This document shows, one piece after another, positions 44,253 through 55,372 of a stretch of DNA of 64,000 bases. The notes beneath the pieces were generated by a model. That model had not been told where the DNA came from. It searched no databases and worked only from the letters and a program-made list of their open reading frames with translations. Source of the stretch: Coniochaeta sp. PMI_546. Taxonomy: Eukaryota; Ascomycota; Sordariomycetes; Coniochaetales; Coniochaetaceae. The position numbers and the translations under genes are program-made. The stretch lies in assembly GCA_021432605.1 (NCBI GenBank), contig MU271143.1, positions 3,915,277 to 3,979,276 of the forward strand. The letters are read 5' to 3'. The stretch's first letter is position 1. Each line of letters begins with the position of its first letter.

Positions 44253-45901
44253 ATGCCTGACGACGACGTGCCCTCTAATCCCGAGCTCCAGGATGCCTAC
44301 CGCCTCATTCAGGAACACAATCGCCGTGCCAAGGAGAAGACGCGCCACCTCCTGCAGAACAGACCACAGTCATGGCGCCATCTTCTCGGCTTACTCTGCG
44401 GCGTGCACTTTGCCGTGCTGATCGGTCGTCTCGGGGCCGACTTGGGCTTCAAAGGGCTGCGACTTACGCAGCTGAATGTGCTCAGTACCGTTGCCGTTGT
44501 TGTTGCCATCGCCACTCGTGTCACATGGCAGGTGCTATTCGTGAATCCGTACGTGTTCCTGGGCTACCGACGTCCCAGCGCATCGTATCGCCGCGCAGTG
44601 TATCTGGTGTCTGTCGCAACTACGATTCCAACCTTGATACTACACGTCGCCATGATCCACGTTGCTGCCCAGGATAGTGGCCCCTTAAGGGTCGATTTCG
44701 GCCAGTCAATCGTCCAGATGGTCCTTCAGCTTGCTTCTATTACTCTCTATCTCTGGATGGCACGCCGTTTTCTGCTCCAGCATAATGACGAGCACTATGA
44801 GCCGACCTTACCGTTACCTTCCCTGGAGGAACGTTTGGACAGGTCGAATCTACCGCCATCTAGCCCTGATCCATTGGTGTCAGGTCATCTTTCGAGAGCT
44901 TATGTCCGACAACGGGTCCATAGACGAGGCGAGGCCAACCGTAGTCTCAGCTTGGATACGCAGGAGGAACCTACAGTGGTTGTCAGCACAAGTGCTGACG
45001 ACAGGACCAATGCATCCGAGGCACCCACGACGTCAACCGCTCCAGACCAATATGCACATGTGCTTCAATGTCAGACAAGAGCCCGTTTTGACTATCTACC
45101 CCATTCAAAGCTCTTTGACCGTCTCATCCCTCTCGTCCTAGTATTTTATAGCACAGTGGTCGCATACTGGGTCTACTTGCTTGTCCAAGAAAACAGCCTC
45201 TCGAAATTCCGGTCACCGTACGTCTTCTCCTATGCCCTTCCCTCGCCACACTGACTGACACTACAACCAGCAATGCAAAGGTCGCTCTTTACGCGCCGCT
45301 GGGAGTTTACCTCCTCTGCGCCTTCGCCAGCAAGCGTATCCTGCGCGCATCTGATTTCGCAAGGTTCCAAACAACCCTTCCCAGCCCCTGGATCCGCATC
45401 GAGTCGCTGTTTGGCAAAGTAATATACCGCAACTCCGAAGATGGCTCCGACACCTCTGTTGATCCTCGTTATCGTGTCTTTCCCCCGGATCGCAAAGACT
45501 ACATCACCAAGTACAACGGCACTCGTTCGACTTGCGATCAGTACTGGGGCCACCTCGGCAGGGACTGGGTCACTGATTTCCGCATCCGCCCCTCGTTCTC
45601 CAGGTCCACTCTTCTCGGCGCCGCCCTTTACCTTTTCGCCAGAGGCATGATAGTCATCTTCAACTATCCCCTGCACGCTGAGGAACTAACGCGTCCGGAT
45701 CTCAGCTTGGGTGACCTGGAGCGGCAGATGAGAATCATGAAGTTGAAGTTGAAGCTTATGATCGCAACTGCTCCTCTTGCCATCGTTGTCCTTTTTTATA
45801 CCATTTTCAGCGGCATCAAACTCTTCAACTTGTGGACCGAGGCAGTCATCAAATATGCGCCGGCGGAGCGGAGGGGATCAGACCGAGGGATACGGCTCTA
45901 G
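44253..45901 (+). CDS. Polytopic membrane protein of unknown function
   Basis: Two exons (44253-45217, 45271-45901) give 531 residues. Four hydrophobic spans occur in the first 180 residues, then a long polar region (about 185-275, rich in Ser, Thr, Arg and Pro). Further spans follow: RLIPLVLVFYSTVVAYWVYL, YAPLGVYLLCAFAS, TLLGAALYLFARGMIVIF and LMIATAPLAIVVLFYTIF. No transporter signature, glycosyltransferase motif or signal peptide is recognised. It is convergent with the HET-domain gene, with only 16 bp between the two stop codons, so their 3' UTRs must overlap. Confidence 0.7.
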
Positions 45902-45917
45902 ATTGGAGGAAGGATTT

Positions 45918-48221
45918 CTAGACAAGCTGGATATCTTGCACATCCGACGATTCGAACTCCCTGATCAGATCGATGTCAAAGATCCTCCCTACGCCAAGAC
46001 GACGAAACACGCGGGCCGTTACGTCAATCTCCTCGAGAAAGATGACGTCAAATACCGGATCGTGGTACTTGACTAGGAGTCCGCTTCGCGCATACCTCGT
46101 GGAGACATGCAGGGCGTGAACAGCGATTCCGACGTCCGCACAACAATCAGCGTCGTGACCTGCCCTCAGACGCTCTGTAGATGCCCATCCAGCGACTGTC
46201 TCTGGCCGGGCGGGAGCGCATATGGCTCTCCAGTGGCAGGCCTTTGGAGTCGTACCGTAGGCTGTCAGACTAGCAGCCATCGTCAGATTGCTCTCCGACA
46301 CCAGATAACCACGAATATGTACCGTCCGAAGCGTACCTCGGACGTGTAGGCAGGCAAACATATTCGTTGGATCAAACTCGGCTCTCCTGCCGTCTGACCG
46401 CCCTAAAGCCCGGCCCTTGTCGACAACGTATTCTGGCTGATGGTCGTGACTACTCCGTCGTTTCTGGCAGAGACCAACAACCTTCAGAGCCTCCTTGCCC
46501 TCTTTGTCTTTCTCGGCCCATCTAACCGGCGTCATGAGCGACGCCCATGACCACGAAGGAGCCTGGTCGACCCTCGTCGTACACGGTGCCGCCGCGTGGT
46601 CCTCTTCCCAGAGCAGACCCCGGTGGATATCCCGCAGCCAGACCCCAGCGACATAAACCTCGTGGTGCACGCCGTCCACGACCCTCTCCCTCAATTTGTC
46701 AGCCAGTATCAATCCCACCTCCTTAGCAAGACCAGCAACAGCCAAGATACGATCCTGATCCGGTTTGGTGAGCTGGCAGGAGGAGTACACCTCGATAGCA
46801 GAGTACCAGACGTCCAGTATCGAAGCGCTGTCGAAGTGAAAAGACCCCTTGAGCTGCAGTTGTGACCGGAGGTCAGACCTGGCGTTCGCAACCATCACCT
46901 GCTCCGCGTACTCGCTCCGCGCGCCCTCGGTGTGGCATTCGAAGAACAGGCCCTTGGACGTGTACCACAGCAGCCGCTTGCTGAGCAGCCACTCCTGCAG
47001 GATCCAGCCGCGGCGGAAGAGGATGCTCTCGCGCACCGCGGCCCAGTAGTCGTCCGCCACCGGCACCTGGCGTTTGTACACGAAGAGGTTGCCCGCTGGC
47101 GCGCCTGTCTTGTCCCGGTACGGAAGCTGGACGAGGCTAGATCCCCACGGCGCGGATTCGTCGGGGTACGGTTGGAGCAGCCCGTCGGCCATGTCCGACA
47201 TGGTGCCGGCGATGGTGAGCAGGGAGAATTGGTAGTATTGCGCCATACGGGGCGCTTCGTGACGCCAGTCGGCGCCCGAGTCGCCGGACTGGATGATGCA
47301 GAGGGAGTCGATCCAGATGTAGCGTACTTCTAGCTTCAAGGCGACGGTGAAGACGTCGCGGAATAGTTGTGGTAGGATCTCAAGATCAATGTGATGCTGT
47401 CTGTCCTGCTGATTGGCCGTTGTCGTCTTGCATGCCTCCGTGTCCAGGTTCCAGCGATGTGTCAGCGTGATGTACGTGCCTACCATGCCCTCCGTCGAGG
47501 CAAGACGGACTCGCATCTCGCCATCATCGGTGAGTATCTCAATGCACCGCGCCGGGAGAGGCGACTGCCGAGCAAGAATGTCAGTGTACCCAGACACGGT
47601 CTGGTTGCATCGTGGGTGCTTCTCGCAGCACGCTGTTATCCAGTCCCGCACCGTGTCGTAATGGGCGGCCGAGGTCGGGTCGGAGCCTAGATATCTTCCC
47701 GTCACGTCTGCGCTCTGCGCTCCTGGGCTGCCTAGCTCCGCTGCAAGGCATAGTTCGTGGTCAGATGCGTTGCGTACCTCGCTGAAGCGGTCTGCGATCG
47801 CGGTCCGCAACCTGTTCACTCCCAGACCCGTGTCGAGGGAGTTTGATGTCACCTGTTCATAGTCTCGTGACAGCGTCATGTGTACGTAGATGTCCGGGTT
47901 GTTGTTCACTGGGAGCCGCAACGGGTTCGGTTCTAGCTCCGTGGCGTCCCGTGGCCGAGAAACAGTGCTTACGCTGTCCAGGAGGAGGGAGCAGAATGCG
48001 CAGCCGTCAGCAGCGGCGGACCTGACATCAGACAGCAAGTAGCCGCGAGTGAAGTCGTTGCTGAGGTTGAAGGACTGGATGTTGAACTGCTGGCAGCGGG
48101 GACAGAGGTCTGTTTCATGTCCCGGCTGGTCATCTGTGGAGTAGACATCTTCACCGCCGTCTAGGGGAAGAATCACCGAGTCCAACTCGATTAAGCTTGG
48201 TGGCCGGTTAGTTGAAGCCAT
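45918..48221 (-). CDS. HET-domain protein (heterokaryon incompatibility type)
   Basis: An intronless 767-residue protein. A zinc-like N-terminus (LCPRCQQFNIQSF, then CAFCSLLLDSV) precedes the HET domain at about residues 255-410: YITLTHRWN, YIWIDSLCIIQ, DWRHEAPRMAQYYQFSLLTIA and RRGWILQEWLLSKRLLWY. HET proteins trigger cell death after fusion of unlike strains and resemble TIR-domain immune proteins. The C-terminal half (DQAPSWSWASL, ILAVAGLAKEVG) follows the usual HET-protein layout, without NACHT, WD40 or ankyrin repeats. The frame is open upstream to 48449, but MASTNRPPSL at 48221 is the better start. Confidence 0.85.
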   Translation of the reverse strand: MASTNRPPSLIELDSVILPLDGGEDVYSTDDQPGHETDLCPRCQQFNIQSFNLSNDFTRGYLLSDVRSAAADGCAFCSLLLDSVSTVSRPRDATELEPNPLRLPVNNNPDIYVHMTLSRDYEQVTSNSLDTGLGVNRLRTAIADRFSEVRNASDHELCLAAELGSPGAQSADVTGRYLGSDPTSAAHYDTVRDWITACCEKHPRCNQTVSGYTDILARQSPLPARCIEILTDDGEMRVRLASTEGMVGTYITLTHRWNLDTEACKTTTANQQDRQHHIDLEILPQLFRDVFTVALKLEVRYIWIDSLCIIQSGDSGADWRHEAPRMAQYYQFSLLTIAGTMSDMADGLLQPYPDESAPWGSSLVQLPYRDKTGAPAGNLFVYKRQVPVADDYWAAVRESILFRRGWILQEWLLSKRLLWYTSKGLFFECHTEGARSEYAEQVMVANARSDLRSQLQLKGSFHFDSASILDVWYSAIEVYSSCQLTKPDQDRILAVAGLAKEVGLILADKLRERVVDGVHHEVYVAGVWLRDIHRGLLWEEDHAAAPCTTRVDQAPSWSWASLMTPVRWAEKDKEGKEALKVVGLCQKRRSSHDHQPEYVVDKGRALGRSDGRRAEFDPTNMFACLHVRGTLRTVHIRGYLVSESNLTMAASLTAYGTTPKACHWRAICAPARPETVAGWASTERLRAGHDADCCADVGIAVHALHVSTRYARSGLLVKYHDPVFDVIFLEEIDVTARVFRRLGVGRIFDIDLIREFESSDVQDIQLV

Positions 48222-48571
48222 ACCGTATTGGAAAACCCCCTTCACTTCCCAGCTCAAAAGGACGATCTTTCGCAGGTTCCGCAACGATGGCGACAGCTTG
48301 CTCTCGGGTACTGCAACCGGGTCAAGGGTTGGCTGAATGGCTCCAGGTGCCGCGACATCACGTGAAGTTGCATTTGCCTTGATCTGTATTAAGTAGGTAG
48401 AGCCATACCACGATGTGATCCCAAGATACAAAGCGAAAACAAATTTCAATTAGCCAACTGAATCCGAGCGGAGGGATTTGGAACAACGCCAGCAACGCTT
48501 CAAAACGCCGATGATCAAAACCACAATATCCTACATCCATCGCCTTTCCTCCCCCACGTTCCACCCACTCA
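48222..48571. other. Short intergenic region upstream of the HET gene
   Basis: A 350-bp spacer between two minus-strand genes. The HET frame stays open through part of it, so some could encode an N-terminal extension. Confidence 0.4.
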
Positions 48572-49401
48572 TCACTTATCCAGCCCAGCCAACTTCCTGA
48601 ACCCCTGGTTGTGCACAACCGTAAACTCCCCAACCTTGTCAAACCCGGGGCCCTGGAACTGGCCATCCCACTTGCCCATAGCGCACTCAGCCAGGAACTT
48701 ACCGAGGGGCTCGGTGGGACTGACGTGTCCTCTGGCCGCGACTCGCAGCGGCGGACCGAGCAGGGCCATCATCCCCTCCCTGAGCCAGCCCTGCTTGAGG
48801 TACGGATGGATGGCCTTGTGGGAAGACCAGTCCACGGCCGCCGGACGGACGGAGTCGACGTGGAAGCGCGGGTTGGACTTGCGCATCTCGGCGAGCAGGA
48901 GCTCGGTCTCGCCCTTGACGCGGCCGAAGAGGGAGGTGAACATGCCCGGCTGGTGGGTCGTGCCGGCGCCGGAGACGTAGACGAAGTGGAAGGGCTCGTT
49001 CTTGAGCTCTGGTGTGCTGGGCAGGGTCTGGAAGGCTTCTGCTGCGGCGAGAGCGTAATCCTTGGTGATTTTGATATACTCTCTGTTTTTAAGTTTAGCT
49101 AGCTGTGAGGTAGAGGGTGCGGAGGGCAGGTAGATACGTACTCCTTGCTAACCTGCGTCTGGCTGATGCCCAGAGCCCACACGCAGCCGGTCGCGTCCTT
49201 GACTTGGTCCAGCAGTGATTGAGGATAGCTGTTGAAGTCTTTGTGGATGATTACGTTGATGCGCGGGTCCTTGACGTCGTCGGCCATGGGGACGGGGCGC
49301 CGGCTGATGATTGAGATCTTGGTGATGTCTTTCATCTTGATCATGGCGTCGAGGACGCCCGAGCCGACGAGGCCGGTCGCGCCTGTTAGGATGAGATGCA
49401 T
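48572..49401 (-). CDS. NAD(P)-binding atypical SDR (HTATIP2/NmrA-like)
   Basis: Two exons in transcription order (49401-49142, 49082-48572) give 256 residues. The N-terminus MHLILTGATGLVGSGVL has the GATGxxG cofactor loop of atypical SDRs, and ISIISRRPV follows. CVWALGISQTQ and FVYVSGAGT fit the HTATIP2/YbjT-like group, with KGETELLL near the usual helix after the active-site region. The YxxxK pair is not seen (FGRVKGETE instead), so catalysis is uncertain and a redox-sensing role is possible. Same strand as, and 350 bp downstream of, the HET start. Confidence 0.8.
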
Positions 49402-50104
49402 TTTAATCTGTGAGTTGCCTAAGTGTGTGTAGGCTGTGCGACAAGTATGCGATGGAAAAGTTGGTGTTTTAGGCACTACTTGTTGACCGTATTCAAGAAG
49501 GTGATGTTCTCTTCAGTACGTCGTGTGATGGAAGTTGCATTGAAGGTCTACGAAATCCGAAAGGGTTTGAGCCCGAGGGAACAGCAGCTTTACTTATGAT
49601 GCCCACCCTTCTCTACCTGATTGACATTTCCCCGCCAAGATGCATCATGTCAGCCACGCAGTACGCGTTGACCAAACACGGTATCATGAACAACGGTTTT
49701 GGTGCGTATCGCCGGTGGTCAGGAAGGTAAAATCCTTCGGCGGCCGCAGACGCCGTATTTCTGTGGATCTGTACCACCGGAGTTTGGCGGCATTAGGTAA
49801 GGCCACTGCCCCACCATATCTTTTGTCCGTAGAGTCACGTGGTCTGGCGGGGCAGCAATCTCCCCGGCGGATAACCTAATGGGCATCAAGCCGGCCGTGG
49901 AGCACAGCTCAGAAACGCCAGCTCCGTCGGAATCATCAATCTCGATGGCCCTCTGATGGCTCAAGCTTTGCTTGTTTTTGTGTGCTAGTCTCAGTATTGT
50001 CTGCTATGTCAAATTCACAAACAGATACCCCTGGTCAAGACAATAATAATGACACGCTACCATGCTAACTGTATCGCTGGACCCCTTTCACCTCTCCCGC
50101 TCAC
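49402..50104. other. Intergenic, about 700 bp
   Basis: A spacer between two minus-strand genes. Nothing recognisable. Confidence 0.5.
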
Positions 50105-51374
50105 TTAAGTAGACGTCGCTGCACTCCTCTCCCTCGCGAGAGCCTCCCGCCGACTGCTGCTCGCCGGGTCGATATACGGCTTCTCCCCAAGACTGACAGC
50201 CCTGCTCCCCTTCCTCTCGCCCAACCCTTCCTCAAACAGGTAATCCGACGTGGCGGTATGGTACACGCTCCGGTTATCCCAGATCGCGACGTCGTTCGGC
50301 GCCTTCCACTTGAAGCGCACCTGCAGGTCGTGGTTCTCGACGATCAGCTGCACGAACCAGTTCAGGAAGTGCTTGCTCTCCGCCTCCGACAGCCCGTTGA
50401 TGCGCTTCACGTGGTGGCCCACGGCGAACACGCTCTTCCACCCTGTCACAGGGTTGGTCCTGATGACAGGGTGGATTGCCTCGAGGACTTCGCCCACGTT
50501 CTCGGGCGCCCCGCGCTCGGCGCTGTAGAGCTTGAAGCCGTTGCGGTCGGCGGCATCGTTGAAGCCAGGCTGCGCGTAGTAGCCTGTCAAGGTGTCCAGG
50601 AAGGACCGGAGGGTCGGGGAGATCCGGTCGTAGACCTCGTAACCGCTGGCCCAGAGGGTGTCGCCGCCCGTCTTGGGAAGCTGGGTGAGCTTTAGGAGGG
50701 CGTAGTCGCTGGGGATGGGCTCGAAGGTGATGTCACTGTGCCACTGGTCCTTGGCGGACTGGCGGTTGGCGAAGAGCTGGCCAAGGCCACTGAAGCGGTC
50801 CGAGTAGAGCTTCTTCGCCTGGACCGAGGAGATGACACTGATCTCGTCGTCTTTGCCGTTGTCTTCGCGGCTGGCGTTGCTGACGGGGTGGATGTGGAGC
50901 TTGGAAGTAGAGGGCTTGCCCGATAGCTCGCCCAGACGCTGGACGAGGACCTTCTGGAGGTCGTCTGTCAGGTTATCTTGGGCGCGGAAGAAGACAACGC
51001 CTCGTTGGGAGACTGTAGTTGGTCAGTACGCGATTTGTATGCTGGTGAACGAATAAAGACGCACTTGTGATGGCGAGATCACGGATGAGATCATCAGAGT
51101 TGGGGGCGTTGAGCAGTTCGACGAGATTCGCGTTCACATACTCGCGTCCAATGACAGGAGTGACGTCGAAGGACTCGAGGTGATCCAAAGCACCGCTGAG
51201 CTTCAGGGGCTCCTTGTGGCCGGTCTCGAGCTTGGGCAGCTCCTCGCTTGCCGGCTGGGCTGCCACTTTTGAGCCATTAGATGGAGTCTCGGTCTTGTCG
51301 AGCTTCGTCGAGAGGACCTTCTCGGTCACCTGCTCGACTGCCTGTTGAACGTTGTCGACAGCTGATGGCGCCAT
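50105..51374 (-). CDS. TauD/TfdA-family 2-oxoglutarate-dependent dioxygenase
   Basis: Two exons in transcription order (51374-51065, 51012-50105) give 405 residues. After about 65 low-complexity N-terminal residues the TauD fold starts: RGVVFFRAQDNLTDD, then the iron ligands HSD in DQWHSDITFEP, the GGDTLWAS strand, VGHHVKRINGL, and the last His/Arg block WDNRSVYHTAT, with the 2-oxoglutarate Arg expected nearby. Fe(II) plus 2-oxoglutarate hydroxylation of sulfonates (taurine-like) or aryloxy acids is the known family chemistry; the substrate cannot be fixed here. No targeting peptide is seen. Confidence 0.87.
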
Positions 51375-52804
51375 TTCTTCTTGCGTAGATTAAAAAGGTT
51401 ACAGGTGAGAGTGTATGTGATGCAGATCGATGCTCCTTAGAATGCTGGTGATATTTCCTCGAGAGTATTCTGCATCAGTGAGATAGTTCTTCACATTTAT
51501 ATCACTTATGGCTGTACCCAAGAGGTTCCCAAAAGGGCATCCGCGCCGACTGAAGGGGCCGACTTCCGAGAGCTTGCACAAGCCCAGCGAATGGCGCAAG
51601 ATTCGCGATGGCGGACATCATGGTCATCAAGTGCTTCACTCGATGCAATTGGCCAAGATATGGCCTGGAAGGCTGAACGGCACCGTTATCTTGGGATTCC
51701 GTCCACTTGGACTGGTAAGTCGGTGCCGACGCGTAGATGCGACACATGTACTTGTCTGCATGTGAGATGGCGACAATGGCGCAAAGCTGACGCGAACCAC
51801 GTCTATAGAGTCGTATGGGGTAGGACTCGCGATTGCGATGCAGCTTGCGGGGTGATTGACTCAATCCTCCAGCAATTTCGAATGATCGAGACCAGACGAG
51901 AGGGTGGGTGATGCCATCTTGGGAGAGATCACGAAAAAAACGCATCTTCGGTATGCAACAGGGCGGCAGCTCCACTGCGCTCTTGCCATATGGATCTCAC
52001 CCCTTCTCGCCGTTCCCTGACATGAAATCCAGCATGAGGGAGATCGCGTCGTCAATGGCCCGAGACTATCGCACCTTCCGCGTCTCTACCGAGAGGTCTG
52101 CATGACCGACTGCCGCTACGATGCCACAGCATTGGGTGTCTTCCGGGGCCGCCCTCCGCCGCACACCGTGTCCGGACTGCCGATCTCAACCTACGATCCC
52201 TTTGCTCCACCCATACCGGCGCCGGACACTTCCCTGACAAGCGTGCTTAACAAGGTGCGGAGCGCTGTCTCTCAATCAACCATGACGGAAAGAACCGTGG
52301 TTAGATCATTTCAACGCCGAGTCCGGGCGTCTCCCTCGATAGCCACGGCATCAGGCAATGATTAGTGATGGAAACTCCGGCTAAAACCAGTCTGCCATAG
52401 AGCGCGCATTCTATGCTACGATGGCTGACCGCCGAGACGCAATCGCGTGTGGCATCTCGGTGGGAGGCAAGAAACAACTGCCGAGGGGCGGCACCGGAGC
52501 TAGTCGGTATTAGTGTTGAACCGCCTGGACAGTACTCTCACGCGCAAATAACTGGGCTTGGTACTTACCCCAGATTCCGAAACTAACAGGCCTCAGCTTA
52601 CGCCCTGGCCGACTGTTGCGAGGTCCGAAGATGCCTCGGCAAAGCTTCCCCACGTTGCACGCTGCAGTTGCCGCCTCGACGGCCATTCTTTAAGGAGCGT
52701 TTGCCCGTTGGCTCTTCTCTCTGTATTTTCAATTCTCTGCAGCAACACCAACCACTGTCATTCAACCCGAAACAGTAATATCAAAATCACACCTCACCGC
52801 AAAA
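51375..52804. other. Intergenic, about 1.4 kb, divergent promoters
   Basis: The region lies between the dioxygenase (minus) and thiolase (plus) starts. Several frames of 60-157 codons occur, but none has a recognisable domain or splice partner. The segment at 52560-52800 is the thiolase leader, although its frame is open there by chance. Confidence 0.5.
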
Positions 52805-54150
52805 ATGGCTGTCGAACGCTTGGGCTCGATCCTCAAGCACCTCTCACCGGGCAATGCCGTCTCCCAAATGTAAGTCGTCCCAATCTCCTTGTCAGCAGCG
52901 ACGATCCGATATTGTCAGAAGGATGCTACAAGGAAAAATCATCATCTAACATCGATTCTCGCAACAGCACACAAAAGAACGCCGACGACATAGTCATAAC
53001 CCTCGCCATCCGCACCCCGCTAGCCAAAGCCAAGAAGGGCGGCTTCAAGGACACGTCCCTCGAGTACATGGTCATGGCCCTCCTGAAGGAAGTAAAAGAG
53101 CGCTCCAACCTCGACCCGGCGCTGGTCGAAGACATCTGCCTCGGCAACGTCTCCGACGGCAAGGCAGCCTACAAGCTCCGCGCCGCGGCACTAGCAGCCG
53201 GCTACCCGGACACCACCGGCGCGTCGTCGCTCAACCGCTTCTGCTCCTCCGGCCTGAAAGCCACGGCGGATATCGCCCACCAGATCTCCGCGGGCAGCAT
53301 CGATATCGGCATCGCGGTCGGCGCGGAGCAGATGACGATCGGCGGAGACAGGCTGGAGCAGCCGTTCGACGAGGCCGTGACCGGCAAGAGCCAGCAGGCG
53401 GCTGACACCATGGAGCCCATGGGCTGGACTTCCGAGAACGTGTCGAGGGACTTTGGCATCAAGAGGGAGGAGATGGACCGCTATGCGGCCGAGAGCTTCA
53501 GGCGCGCCGAGGAGGCGCAGAAGGCCGGGTGGTTCGATGACGAGATTGTGCCTATCAAGACGACCATCAAGGGACCGGATGGGGAAGTCAAGGAGGTCGT
53601 CCTCACCAGAGACGAGGGTATCCGGCCCGGTACGACGGCGGAGGGACTGGGCAAGATCAGGCCTGCTTTCCCGCAGTGGGGACCTACTACCACGGGCGGA
53701 AACGCTTCCCAGTTGACTGACGGTGCGGCGGCGGTGTTGCTCATGAAGAGGAGCACGGCTATCAAGCTCGGTCAGCCGATCGTGGCCAAGTATGTCGGCT
53801 CGACAGTGGCTGGACTGGCGCCGAGGATCATGGGAATCGGCCCGACGGTGGCCATCCCGAAGCTCCTCGGCAAGTACGGGCTTACGCTAGATGATATCGA
53901 TGTGGTGGAGATCAACGAGGCGTTTGCGAGCATGGCGGTCTATTGCCGCGACAAGCTGCAGTTGCCGTGGGAGAAGATGAACCCCAGGGGAGGTGCGATT
54001 GCGCTTGGCCACCCGCTGGGTGCCACGGGAGCCAGGCAAATTGTTACTGGCTTGAGCGAGTGCAGGAGGCAGAAGAAGAAGATCTTGTTGACGAGTATGT
54101 GTATTGGAACCGGCATGGGCATGGCGGGGTTGTTTGTTAGCGAGCAGTGA
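52805..54150 (+). CDS. Peroxisomal 3-ketoacyl-CoA thiolase
   Basis: Two exons (52805-52869, 52968-54150) give 415 residues. The N-terminus MAVERLGSILKHLSPG contains RLGSILKHL, a perfect PTS2 signal (R-L-x5-H-L) read by Pex7. It is followed by the thiolase fold: LNRFCSSGLKA with the acyl-enzyme Cys, INEAFAS, GGAIALGHPLGATGARQ with the catalytic His, and the second Cys in CIGTGMGMAGLF. The enzyme splits 3-ketoacyl-CoA into acetyl-CoA and a shortened acyl-CoA in beta-oxidation. The start at 52805 requires the 98-nt intron; the unspliced frame opening at 52558 lacks the PTS2 and is rejected. Confidence 0.93.
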
Positions 54151-54324
54151 GAATAGGGTATGAGCGGGAACTTGTGCTATCTACATCAAAGCATTACCAC
54201 CAATTTGTATATACAAGCTCATATGCAAGTCACTAATGTTGGGAAGCCATCATTGCTGGTCGTCGCTTGTCATACTTCATATGTACATGTACATGTCCCA
54301 CCATATTTGACTACTCCGTGATTA

Positions 54325-55372
54325 TTACTGCAACATCCCAAACCCAGCACCAGCGACAGCCATAAAAGCTACCAAGCCAAAGCCGGCCGGCTGCAGCACA
54401 CCAGCAGCATTCTTGGTGGTCGCAGGTGCACTCGAAGATGACGAAGGCGCACTCGTTCCTGAACTAGTCGCCGACGCTGTGCTGGTTGGTGAGCCACTGG
54501 TGTTGGTAGCCGCGAGCGACTCGTTCCATTTGCTAACAATCCAATTTGTGGCGTCGTCGGTGTAGTTAGCAAAGTAGGTGCCATGCACGCCCGTCACATT
54601 GCCGGCGTCGCAGTAGATGTCGCCCTTGTCGCACCACTCCTTGATGACTGGAGAGTAGGGCTCGCAGGCGGTCGTGTTGGCACGCTGGAAGATCTGTGGA
54701 ACTGCATTAGAAGGGATGTCGCGCAACGGCCCCGGTGTCTGACTTACGCCGTTCTTGTTGCTTGTGCCTGCGTTCCACGACTGGTTGGCCATGTGGCTCG
54801 GGTCGCCGAATGTTACCACGGCGATAACTGTCCGTGTTAGCTGTTATCCTTGGCTTCTGCAATCTCAAGGCCATGGGCCTGTTCTGTATTTGCTTCTCGA
54901 ACTTACTGTTACTCCTAAAAGCGTCGCTCAAGTCCGGTGTAACAGTGAAGAGCGCCTCGCTCGTGCCGCAAACGACATCCATAGCAACCTGCCCGCCCTG
55001 AGAATACCCCAGCAGCGCAATCTTGCTCGACGGACAAGCCGTGATGTAACTCGCAATCATGGCAGACATGGCAGCCACGCCCATATGCACAGACGCAAAG
55101 TAGGCGTCAAAAGTGGCAGGGTAGTCCACTGCGGCGACTGAGGTGCCGGGGATTTCCTGGCTCACGTTGCCGGCTACGACGCCGATCCGGCCCAAACCCT
55201 TGGGCTCGGTGCTGCCGCGCGCCACAATGAGATGCAGGCCGGTTGCACATGATATGCTGCTGCTCGTGATGGCGCTGCTGACGGTGGAGGAGGTGGTTGT
55301 GACTGTGGTGCTCTGAGCGAGGCTGGTTGTGGCTGCTGCGAGGAGCAGGAGCGTGCGGAGTGGTGACGCCAT
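54325..55372 (-). CDS. Cutinase/acetylxylan-esterase family (CE5) protein with GPI-type tail
   Basis: Three exons in transcription order (55372-54907, 54827-54748, 54693-54325) give 304 residues. A signal peptide (MASPLRTLLLLAAATTSLAQ) and Thr/Ser-rich spacer precede the alpha/beta-hydrolase fold: HLIVARGSTEP, the nucleophile elbow GYSQGGQ, then CDKGDIYCD with the catalytic Asp and GVHGTYFAN with the catalytic His. A Ser/Thr-rich stretch and a hydrophobic end (GFGLVAFMAVAGAGFGMLQ) suggest GPI anchoring at the wall or plasma membrane. The family removes acetyl groups from xylan or cleaves cutin esters. It is convergent with the thiolase gene, 174 bp away. Confidence 0.88.

Noticed and set aside
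51502-51975. 157-codon minus-strand frame upstream of the dioxygenase
   Set aside because: No recognisable motif, and an equally long frame lies on the other strand; probably chance.
52558-52967. Long 5' extension of the thiolase frame
   Set aside because: Open by chance through the leader and intron. Splicing from 52805 restores the PTS2 and normal family length.
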